Origin: Shewanella litoralis
GTDB taxonomy: Bacteria > Pseudomonadota > Gammaproteobacteria > Enterobacterales > Shewanellaceae
Assembly: GCF_009828585.1 (NCBI RefSeq)
Contig: NZ_WSRZ01000013.1
Location: 62,001 to 126,000, forward strand
DNA: 64,000 nucleotides
Reading direction: 5' to 3'
Shown here: positions 39,441 to 47,068 of the stretch, one piece after another
Position numbering within the stretch: position 1 is the first letter of the stretch
Layout: every line of letters starts with the position of its first letter
The notes under the pieces: generated by a model
What the model was told of the DNA's origin: nothing
Seen by the model: the letters and a program-made list of their open reading frames with translations, nothing else
Databases searched by the model: none
Translations under genes and position numbers: made by a program

Positions 39441-40012
39441 ACAAACTTTTGTTTAAATCCTGAACTTTATCTGCGTTTAAGCTTAAGATTTTTTGTTTAT
39501 TATCCTATTAAACAAACGGCTCAAGTATTTGGCTGGATTCCTATTACGCAGCACGCATTTACTCTTACCTCCTGCCATTTCTGCGTGGTATCACGTGCTG
39601 ATGACATCGCTTTTACAAGCCAACTGCGTTTGTTAGCCCCATCTCGTCTTAACGATATCCATAAAAACTTATCGGATTCACTTTTTGTTATTTTTTACCT
39701 GAAAAACTGATACTCGGTATCAAGTTTACTTTTTGGCGTGCAGCCTGAGTTTCTAAGGTGCTTTGATATCAAACATGCGCAGTTTATGGGATTAACATTG
39801 GCCGATTTTGCTCAATATGGCTCAGTTTATGTTGGCGGCTTGAGCATGAACAACATCCTCTTAACCCTTGCCATATCGCGTGTAAATATCCTTTTTCTAA
39901 TATTTATGAGTATCAATATTATTGATGGCTCACCTAAAAAAGACTCAATATTATTTTAAATTCCTTGGGGTATTCTGAATGCGTACTTAAAAACAAATTC
40001 AAGGAGTTACCC
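39441..40012. other. Gene-poor region upstream of FocA-CBS gene
   Basis: 572 bp without a convincing gene on either strand. The open frames at 39390-39710 and 39738-39959 have no ribosome site and look like chance. A perfect palindrome ATCAATA-T-TATTGAT lies at 39912-39926, about 100 bp upstream of the 21-codon ORF, and could be a regulator site. Confidence 0.4.
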
Positions 40013-40078
40013 ATGTATATCGCCTATGTCTATTCATCTATCAATGGGATCCGTACTAACTTGCGGAAGACATTATGA
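40013..40078 (+). CDS. 21-aa leader-like ORF coupled to FocA-CBS gene
   Basis: An ORF of 21 codons (MYIAYVYSSINGIRTNLRKT plus Leu) with an ideal Shine-Dalgarno AAGGAG 6 nt before its ATG. Its stop overlaps the next gene's start as ATGA. The peptide has a hydrophobic/aromatic start with three tyrosines and a basic end. Either it is a leader whose translation drives or regulates the downstream gene, or a real microprotein. Its ribosome site is stronger than that of the transporter (GGAAG). Confidence 0.6.
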   Translation: MYIAYVYSSINGIRTNLRKTL

Positions 40079-41700
40079 GAGGGCTTCATTCCCAGGAGGC
40101 GGCTCACCAGCAACGTCTTAGCCGGCAGGTAAATCATCTTGCTGTGGTTGAAAAGCCTGCACTAATGAGCCCTTTTGAAAAAGCGGCAGATTACGGACAC
40201 GCTAAAGTCACTAAACATGTTGCACAGTCATTTGGTTTGTCGGTATTTGCAGGGGCATTTATCGCACTCGCATTTGTGTTTTATCTCACTGTTACGACTG
40301 GTTCTGCTCAAAGTTCGTGGGGCTTAGTTCGGTTCAGTGGCGGAGTCGCGTTTAGTTTAGGGTTAATTCTTGTGGTAGTGCTTGGCGGCGAGCTCTTTAC
40401 CAGTACGGTATTAAGCGCCATCGCCTGGGCACAAAAGCGAGTGACCACTAGGCAGTTACTCTATTGTTGGATGCGGGTATATCTCGGCAATTTATGTGGC
40501 GCCATGTTGATACTGCTACTGGTGATGATGTCGAAAATGCACGGCTTAGATGGTAATGAGTGGGGCCTAAATGCCCTGCATGTTGCCCAACATAAAATTC
40601 ATCATGATTGGAGCCAGGCTTTTGCCTTAGGCACCTTGTGTAACTTACTTGTTTGCTTAGGGGTTTGGATGACCTTTAGCTGCAAAGATGCGCTGGCTAA
40701 ATCGTTATTGCTGATATTGCCGGTGGCGATGTTTGTCTCTAGTGGCTTTGAACACAGTATTGCCAACTTGTTTATGGTGCCACTGGGTATTGCCATTCAA
40801 CACTTTGCTGGCAATGAATATTTCATCGCTTTAGGCGTTGCCCCACAACTGTTTGCAGACTTAACCATCAGTAACTTTGTGCTTCATAACTTAATCCCTG
40901 TGACATTAGGCAACATTTTGGGTGGCGCGGTATTTGTCGGTCTGGGGTATTACTGGATAGATAACAAAGGCGTTAAAGCCCTTAACAATGCGCCATCGTT
41001 ACACATTAGTCCTTTTAATGACACTTATGTTGGTACTCATCAACATATTCACACACCCGAACTCCAGCAAAATTTGTCGGTGTCAGAATCGCTTCAACAA
41101 AACGACGTTTCTGCACACATTCAACATCAACCCAGTAAAGAGTATTTAGCCATGAAAAATAAAATCCAAAAACTTATCGTGAGTGAATTAATGGACAGCA
41201 AACCCACTATGCTTTCAATCGATATGACACTTTATCAGGCGCTTATATTACTCGCGAATGATAATGTGCGTAGCGCTCCAGTTGTAGACAGTAAGCAGCA
41301 ACTATTAGGCTTTGTGTCTGAGCAAGATCTTATGCGCTCACTGTGGTCTGAAGAGTTTTCTGCCACATTACCCCTTTCAGTTAAAGACATAATGCAAACT
41401 AAGATGCTGACGGTTTCACCCACTGAAAATGTCGCGCAGTTATTAGAGTTTATGGTGGTAGACAAGAAAAAATTATTCCCAGTAACTGATTCTGGTATGT
41501 ACATCAGTGGTGGATATCAGAGTTATGAAGAGCGTTTACGTGATGCTTCAGCGGCAGTGCCGAGTGTGTATCCCGTGGTTGAAAATGGCCGGTTATGTGG
41601 CGTCATTCGTCGTGAAGCGCTGTTAACCATGTTTGCTAAATATTATTGTCCAAAGCATGACGGTAAAAGTCATCCTGTGGAGCAACAATCTGTCGCGTAA
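40075..41700 (+). CDS. FocA/NirC-family anion channel fused to CBS domains
   Basis: A 541-aa fusion. Residues about 45-300 form a formate/nitrite transporter pore, with GGELFTSTVL, the central-pore His in SGFEHSIANLFMVP, and FVLHNLIPVTLGN. After a His-rich linker come two CBS repeats (about 365-425 and 435-525), the second with an insertion of about 30 residues. CBS pairs usually bind adenosine nucleotides, so channel activity may respond to energy state. No formate or nitrite enzyme is adjacent. Start coupled to the 21-codon ORF. Confidence 0.85.
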   Translation: MRGLHSQEAAHQQRLSRQVNHLAVVEKPALMSPFEKAADYGHAKVTKHVAQSFGLSVFAGAFIALAFVFYLTVTTGSAQSSWGLVRFSGGVAFSLGLILVVVLGGELFTSTVLSAIAWAQKRVTTRQLLYCWMRVYLGNLCGAMLILLLVMMSKMHGLDGNEWGLNALHVAQHKIHHDWSQAFALGTLCNLLVCLGVWMTFSCKDALAKSLLLILPVAMFVSSGFEHSIANLFMVPLGIAIQHFAGNEYFIALGVAPQLFADLTISNFVLHNLIPVTLGNILGGAVFVGLGYYWIDNKGVKALNNAPSLHISPFNDTYVGTHQHIHTPELQQNLSVSESLQQNDVSAHIQHQPSKEYLAMKNKIQKLIVSELMDSKPTMLSIDMTLYQALILLANDNVRSAPVVDSKQQLLGFVSEQDLMRSLWSEEFSATLPLSVKDIMQTKMLTVSPTENVAQLLEFMVVDKKKLFPVTDSGMYISGGYQSYEERLRDASAAVPSVYPVVENGRLCGVIRREALLTMFAKYYCPKHDGKSHPVEQQSVA

Positions 41701-41726
41701 TGTTGTATTAAACATAAGTTAAGCTT

Positions 41727-41766
41727 AATAAACCTCAACTCGGATTTTTCTGAGTTGAGGTTTATT
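41727..41766 (+). terminator. Terminator after FocA-CBS gene
   Basis: A perfect 15-bp stem (AATAAACCTCAACTC / GAGTTGAGGTTTATT) with a 10-nt T-rich loop. Confidence 0.75.
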
Positions 41767-42026
41767 GTTATCGCACGACAAATATTCGTTAACTATGATC
41801 TGTTACTGGCCATTGCGTTGCATTATATAGGTGCTCTATAAGATTAAGAGTGCATTGTCTGTGGACTCCTTCACAGCTTCCATTATCATTGGTTGATATT
41901 TATACAGTGCCAGCCTATGCTTACAAATATAAGCTCAAGGTGTCTGATTTTTATTAATTTATTTTGACTCTTTCTGCTTCAATGAATTGCCATCCTTTCG
42001 ATTTTTCACCTTCCACGAGTAAATCT
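41767..42026. other. Upstream region of solute-binding-like gene
   Basis: About 260 bp without a gene; includes a small palindrome TATAG-GTGCT-CTATA (41826-41840) that could be a regulator site. With the preceding terminator the spacer is 326 bp. Confidence 0.35.
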
Positions 42027-42950
42027 ATGAATTCTCCTTTGCGATTTTACATAGTATTAAGCTTGCTAATATTAGCGGGCATCGTGGCGAGTCCAACCTG
42101 CCAATCTAATGACCAATTTATGATTAATCGTTCTGAATCAGAATTGGATAGTCGATATCAATACACTTATGAATTGTTAGCCCTGGTAATACAAGCCACT
42201 ACAGCCGATTTTGGAGAGGGCAGTTTGCTAGTGACCGATATGCACATGAGTCGAAATCGTATTTTTAGGTCATTAAAAGAAGGTGACGGTATTAATGTGA
42301 TTGCCGAAGCATCCAAAGAGAACTGGAATGAAGAGCTTATTCCGATAAGAATCCCTATTCGGAAAGGGATCCAGGGTTTTCGATTATTTATTATTAAAAA
42401 AGACAATGTGAGTATGCTTGCTAATATCACAACTCTAGATCAGCTCATTTCTCTTAAAACCGGTTCGGGCAGTCAATGGTCGACTAAAGTGGCTATGCAA
42501 CAAGCAGGCTTTGAAGTAGTAGAAAGTACGCTTTACGAAAATTTGTTTAACATGCTATCTAAAGGACGTTTTGTCACATTTGGACGTGGAGTTAATGAGG
42601 TTTTTCAGGAAGTTTCACTGTTTAGTCTGCAGTACCCCGAATTAATGGTTGATGAACACCTTATGCTGCATATCCCATTGGTGACTTACTATTACGTTTC
42701 GCCTAATCAACCACGACTCGCGAAACGAATTGAAGTTGGTTTACAACGAATCATCGAAAATGGTCAATTTGATCAATTCTTTTATCAACATCATTGTGAG
42801 TATTTACTTAAGGCCAAATTGAATAACAGGGTGATTTTTAAAATCAATAATCCCTATATTGCAGAAACTGAAGTCATCTCTTTAGTGGGTAAACAATTTT
42901 TACTTAACCCCAAAGATGATTTTGATACCTTGTGCCAACAATATCGTTAA
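42027..42950 (+). CDS. Secreted solute-binding-like protein, unknown ligand
   Basis: About 307 aa. A hydrophobic N-terminus (FYIVLSLLILAGIVASP) suggests export. The body resembles type II periplasmic binding proteins of the SBP_bac_3 group (KGIQGFRLFIIKKDN, LISLKTGSGSQWST, VGLQRIIENGQFDQFF), but with only weak conservation. No permease or ATPase follows, so it may be a sensor or an orphan protein. Starts at 41982 or 41964 are also in frame. It precedes the LysR regulator on the same strand. Confidence 0.6.
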   Translation: MNSPLRFYIVLSLLILAGIVASPTCQSNDQFMINRSESELDSRYQYTYELLALVIQATTADFGEGSLLVTDMHMSRNRIFRSLKEGDGINVIAEASKENWNEELIPIRIPIRKGIQGFRLFIIKKDNVSMLANITTLDQLISLKTGSGSQWSTKVAMQQAGFEVVESTLYENLFNMLSKGRFVTFGRGVNEVFQEVSLFSLQYPELMVDEHLMLHIPLVTYYYVSPNQPRLAKRIEVGLQRIIENGQFDQFFYQHHCEYLLKAKLNNRVIFKINNPYIAETEVISLVGKQFLLNPKDDFDTLCQQYR

Positions 42951-43164
42951 ATTAGCTCACTGAATTTGGCTTTACATTCGAGTAAGCGGTAAAGCCAATG
43001 ACCATTTCAAGGCCGTGGATAATAATCTTTATAACTTCTGTTGCAGGAAAGAGCCTGCTGTAAATCATTTCCAATGGCAGCAGTGACAAGCGTTGCGATA
43101 TTTTTCGTACTATTTCAATGCTAGAATCGAAACCAGTATTTACGCCGCTAGATGGTTAACCTCC

Positions 43165-44079
43165 ATGAATATAAATCAACTCGATCTCAATTTACTGATT
43201 ATCTTAAAGCAATTGCTTGAAGAAAAGCATGTCAGTAATACGGCATTAACATTGGGGATCAGTCAGCCATCCATTAGTCGTTCTTTAAATAAGTTACGCC
43301 AACTTTTCGATGACCCGTTATTAATCCGTATGTCGGGTGGCTACCAATTAACGCCCAAAGCGCAATCCATTCAGCAAGACTTAAACTCGATACTTAACAA
43401 AGTAGAAGCGTTAGTTAATAAACAAGGTTTTGACCCTCTTACCAGTGAGGCGACTATAAAGCTGTTTGGTTTACCGCCACAAATGAGTGTGCTTATTCGG
43501 GCGTTAATTCAAGATTTTAGATTAAAAGCGCCCAACATAACCCTTGAAATAGACACCAGCCCTAAACCACAATTTGCCGATTTATTAAAAGGTGATGTGC
43601 ATTTTGTGGTAACAGGGCACCAACCATCGGTTGCAGAAGATAAACTGTATCGTATCCCTTTATTTGAAAGGGAGTTTGTTTTATTGATGGCGAAAAACCA
43701 TCAACTGGCTAATACGCCATTAACTATAGCACGGTTAAGTCAGTGTCATTTTGGGCAAATTTCGGTTCAGGGTGAAAAATTGTTATCGATTGCTCATTGT
43801 TTTGAAGCCCTTGGGTTTGACAATATCTCCACGCCAATACGCCTAAAAAACTTTGATAATATCGGTACTATTACCGAAAACAGTGATGTGATTTTCTATG
43901 TGCCGAACCATTTTGCTGATGAACTATGCCAGCATTACTCACTCATATCACGTCCTGCACCCAATGAGCTTAACATCGATCAATCACAGGTTTGTTTATA
44001 TTGGCATCAACGCTATCACAACGACCCTGTATGCAAATGGTTCAGGAGTTTAATAAATGAGCAGTTATTCAATAATTAA
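43165..44079 (+). CDS. LysR-family transcriptional regulator
   Basis: LysR regulator of 304 aa. N-terminal winged helix in residues 3-62 (LDLNLLIILKQLLEEKHVSN, then SISRSLNKLRQLFDDPLLIR), then an effector domain of periplasmic-binding-protein type (from about residue 90). The HTH resembles the NodD-like branch. It lies 100 bp upstream of the Fur-boxed TonB receptor on the same strand. ATG 43165 fits the family N-terminus; no good ribosome site is visible. Target unknown. Confidence 0.85.
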   Translation: MNINQLDLNLLIILKQLLEEKHVSNTALTLGISQPSISRSLNKLRQLFDDPLLIRMSGGYQLTPKAQSIQQDLNSILNKVEALVNKQGFDPLTSEATIKLFGLPPQMSVLIRALIQDFRLKAPNITLEIDTSPKPQFADLLKGDVHFVVTGHQPSVAEDKLYRIPLFEREFVLLMAKNHQLANTPLTIARLSQCHFGQISVQGEKLLSIAHCFEALGFDNISTPIRLKNFDNIGTITENSDVIFYVPNHFADELCQHYSLISRPAPNELNIDQSQVCLYWHQRYHNDPVCKWFRSLINEQLFNN

Positions 44080-44136
44080 ATAGTTATTATGCAGCCAGAG
44101 TATTCGTTCTTGGTTGCATAACATCTCAATGATAAG

Positions 44137-44155
44137 TCTAATGGTAACCATTCTC
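44137..44155. promoter_or_regulatory. Candidate Fur box
   Basis: TCTAATGGTAACCATTCTC matches 14 of 19 positions of the Fur consensus GATAATGATAATCATTATC, with a perfect core palindrome AATGGT-A-ACCATT. A further GATAAG half-like element adjoins on the left. It lies 25 bp before the TonB receptor start. Confidence 0.65.
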
Positions 44156-44179
44156 ATTTAGATTGGTGTTGTTAAACTA

Positions 44180-46138
44180 ATGATCACGACTTATTCTTCT
44201 CCTTTGGCACGAACTCATTTAGTCATTGTCATCAGTACCTTGTTAACCGGTTTTTCTTTTAATGCTATTGCTGCAGATACCACAGACAAAATAGAAAAAA
44301 TTGAAGTGTGGGGCACCACCATTACCAATGGTTCTTTATTACAAGATGATATTGAAAAAAGACAAGCAGACCATTTAAGTGACTTATTACGCGACCAGGC
44401 AGGTATTGATGTCGGCGGCTCACATTCAATGGTGCAAGGCATCAATATTCGTGGCGTCGATGAATTAGATTTAAACATCACCGTTGATGGCGTTACCCAA
44501 AACAACAACATGTTTCACCATTCAGGAAACTTGTTAATCAATGCTGATATTTTAAAAGCGGTTGATATCAACGTTGGTACCAATTCTGTACTCACTGGTG
44601 GTCTCTCTGGTGGTGTGGCGTTTGAAACCAAAGATGCAGCCGATTTACTTGACCCACAACAAGACTTTGGTGCCCGCTTACACGCTGATTATTCAAGCAA
44701 CGATTCTGCAGGCGGTTCTGCGACGGTTTACGCTCAGCTTACCGACAGTATCGACGCCTTAGGTTATCTTACTTATACCGATCGCCATAACTTTGATGAT
44801 GGTGATGGAAACGAAGTTCAAGGAAACGAAGGGGAAATCACTAACGGCATAATGAAGTTAGGCTGGGATGTCGATGATCATAGTCGCTTTGAGTTGTCTT
44901 ACGACAAGTATACCGATGAAGGTGATTACTACATCAAAACTAACTTTGGTAGTAACTATAACGAAAGTAATGAACTCGAAACCCAAGAGATTGAATATAC
45001 CCGTACCACAGTATCATTAGCCTATGAGCTTGACCACGGTGACATGCTAAATTTACGCACCAGCATATATCAAAATGAACTTAGCTACATGCCAACAGAT
45101 ACTGAAGGTCAGTCTAAGCATACAGGTTATACCGTGCTGGCTGAATCGGTTGTGCAGGGCGATTTAGTTCACACACTGCGTTATGGCGCGGAAGGATACG
45201 AGCAAACATCAAAGCTTATTGAACAAGGTATTACCAGCAACGAAGAAACCGCAGACTCTCATGCGATTTACCTTGAAGATGAAATTGCATTAACCAACAA
45301 GTTGTCGGTCACTCCAGGCATTAGATATAACCACTACAAAGTCGATATGTTCTCGCCGGGCACGGGTGATTCTCTTGATAAAACATGGACCGACTTCACT
45401 TTTGGCTTGGCTACAAAATACTTAGTTAACGATCAATGGACCGTGACAGCCGCTGCCACTGAGTTATTTCAAGGCCCAGGCCTACGTGAAACATACACGG
45501 ATTACGACACCACTTTTGATCAAAATCTTAAAGCCGAAACGGGTGTCAACTATACGGTTGGCGCAGCGTATCAACAATACAATGTGTTCGGGCTAGACCG
45601 TATAGGTTTTTCTGTTGATGTGTTTAGAACTGAAATCAACGATTACATAGATAATTGGTCTGTGGGCAAAGGCAATCCTGTAGGTGAATATGTCAACTCA
45701 GGTGACTATGTCATTAAGGGTGTCGAATCAACGCTAACCATGCGCAAAGATGATTTTAATGCGCGTTTAACTTACTCAAGTTCAAACTCTGAAAGCCAAG
45801 AAACCGGTGAAGTATTACGCTACGAGGTAGGTGATAGCTTATCACTCGGCCTAGGTTATGAGTTTACCGAATACGACGTAAATGTTAATTGGACAACCCT
45901 CGTGACATTAAGTGATGACGTGGTGTATGGAGGTGCTGACATTAATAAAAAAGGTTACGACGTTCACAACATCAGTGCCCAGTGGCTTCCTGCTAGCGCG
46001 CCAAATTTAACTTTGACCTTTGGTATCGAAAACTTGTTGGATGAGCAGTATTACTCACATGCTTCATACACCAGTGATACGGTTCAAGACTATGAGTCGG
46101 GTCGTAATTTTAAAATTAGTGCCTCTTATATTTTCTAG
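44180..46138 (+). CDS. TonB-dependent receptor, likely iron/heme/siderophore
   Basis: Outer-membrane importer of 652 aa. Signal peptide ends near GFSFNAIAAD. A TonB-box-like IEKIEVWGTT precedes the plug (GINIRGVDELDLNITVDGVTQN, about residues 45-160), then the beta-barrel ends with SASYIF. Length suits siderophore or heme receptors. A Fur-like box 25 bp upstream indicates iron control, and the two downstream membrane proteins (DUF4405 and a two-helix protein) probably share the transcript. Confidence 0.88.
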   Translation: MITTYSSPLARTHLVIVISTLLTGFSFNAIAADTTDKIEKIEVWGTTITNGSLLQDDIEKRQADHLSDLLRDQAGIDVGGSHSMVQGINIRGVDELDLNITVDGVTQNNNMFHHSGNLLINADILKAVDINVGTNSVLTGGLSGGVAFETKDAADLLDPQQDFGARLHADYSSNDSAGGSATVYAQLTDSIDALGYLTYTDRHNFDDGDGNEVQGNEGEITNGIMKLGWDVDDHSRFELSYDKYTDEGDYYIKTNFGSNYNESNELETQEIEYTRTTVSLAYELDHGDMLNLRTSIYQNELSYMPTDTEGQSKHTGYTVLAESVVQGDLVHTLRYGAEGYEQTSKLIEQGITSNEETADSHAIYLEDEIALTNKLSVTPGIRYNHYKVDMFSPGTGDSLDKTWTDFTFGLATKYLVNDQWTVTAAATELFQGPGLRETYTDYDTTFDQNLKAETGVNYTVGAAYQQYNVFGLDRIGFSVDVFRTEINDYIDNWSVGKGNPVGEYVNSGDYVIKGVESTLTMRKDDFNARLTYSSSNSESQETGEVLRYEVGDSLSLGLGYEFTEYDVNVNWTTLVTLSDDVVYGGADINKKGYDVHNISAQWLPASAPNLTLTFGIENLLDEQYYSHASYTSDTVQDYESGRNFKISASYIF

Positions 46139-46248
46139 CCAAAACCGTGCTAATGGCAGCAAATTTACAACCGACTCTAGGTTAGTTTATTTGCTGTCTA
46201 GTGTGCCCAATATCAATAAATATAAGTGATTTAAAGGTTATAAAAATC

Positions 46249-46713
46249 ATGTCCGATTGGAAACAAAACTTGCAGAAAACCCGCTATGTAATGGATGCCC
46301 TGTTACTGGTGAGTTTTATGATTGTGTCAGCCCCTCAGGCTACCGGCGTGCCACTGCATGAATGGTTAAGCTTATTGTTTATTGTGCCATTTGCAATCCA
46401 TTTATTGTTGCATTGGGACTGGATAACCCACAGCTTTAAGCGATTGTTTTCAAAAATTTCCGCGAAAGAACGCTTTAATACCGTGTGGAATTACCTGCTT
46501 TACTTAATGATGTTGCTAGCAACTGTCAGTGGTTTTCTTGTGTCGGTAGCGCTGTTACCCACACTGCAAATTGACATTAATATTCAAGACTTTTGGTCTA
46601 AAGTGCACCATGACTCCGCGACGCTAATTATGCCAATGATTGGTATTCACTTAGCGTTACACTGGAACTGGATAGTGCAACTGACTAAACGCATGGTAAG
46701 CAAAAAGGCATAA
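46249..46713 (+). CDS. DUF4405 membrane protein, candidate di-heme cytochrome b
   Basis: 154 aa with four predicted helices (about 15-30, 36-58, 80-103 and 119-140). Two helices carry histidine pairs exactly 14 apart: His37/His51 and His120/His134 (HX13H), the spacing used for two stacked hemes in ferric reductase- and NOX-type cytochromes. Extra His55 and His138 sit in the repeated HxxxHW motifs. The fold is known as a flavinylation-associated cytochrome family. Follows the Fur-boxed receptor by 110 bp. Confidence 0.7.
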   Translation: MSDWKQNLQKTRYVMDALLLVSFMIVSAPQATGVPLHEWLSLLFIVPFAIHLLLHWDWITHSFKRLFSKISAKERFNTVWNYLLYLMMLLATVSGFLVSVALLPTLQIDINIQDFWSKVHHDSATLIMPMIGIHLALHWNWIVQLTKRMVSKKA

Positions 46714-46715
46714 CG

Positions 46716-46988
46716 ATGAAATACCTACAATATCAATGGAAGTCACGTTTATTTTATGTGTTAGCCATATCCATTTTAGTGAGCGTGATGCTGGTATCAC
46801 TTGAGTGGACCAGTTGGGCAGAGCAGATAAACTCGCAGGGTTATACACATGGCGAGGGCGAAGGTAAAATGCCCTCTATACTGATGTACATATTGCCCTT
46901 TGTGAAAGAGCTGATTTTGATTGGTGTGCCTATGTTAATCACGGTAGCGCTAGCAAAATTAATCGGACGCTTTAAAAAACGTAAATAA
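46716..46988 (+). CDS. Two-helix membrane protein, unknown
   Basis: 90 aa: N-terminal basic stretch, helix about 12-32, a loop with HGEGEG, helix about 53-82, and a basic C-terminus (GRFKKRK). Both ends probably face the cytoplasm. It starts 2 bp after the DUF4405 stop, so the two are very likely co-translated and may form a complex. No family recognised. Confidence 0.7.
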   Translation: MKYLQYQWKSRLFYVLAISILVSVMLVSLEWTSWAEQINSQGYTHGEGEGKMPSILMYILPFVKELILIGVPMLITVALAKLIGRFKKRK

Positions 46989-47010
46989 GCGGATTGGGAT
47001 TACTTATTAA

Positions 47011-47044
47011 AAAGGCTTAGTGTGATCATCTCACCTAAGCCTTT
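47011..47044. terminator. Terminator between iron operon and pepP-like gene
   Basis: AAAGGCTTAG / CTAAGCCTTT with an inner GTGA/TCAC pairing; serves both convergent transcripts. Confidence 0.8.
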
Positions 47045-47068
47045 TATGCCTTTATTGAATGCTAGCGC

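Noticed and set aside
39390..39959. Two plus-strand frames of 106 and 73 codons in the large gap
   Set aside because: No Shine-Dalgarno sequence, no recognisable domain, and the first overlaps the predicted rhlE promoter; treated as non-coding.
40013..40078. Classical amino-acid attenuator reading of the 21-codon ORF
   Set aside because: No run of one amino acid and no terminator/antiterminator pair between it and the channel gene; translational coupling is the simpler idea.
41826..41840. TATAG-GTGCT-CTATA as operator of the solute-binding-like gene
   Set aside because: Short, AT-rich and without a known regulator match; noted only as a weak possibility.
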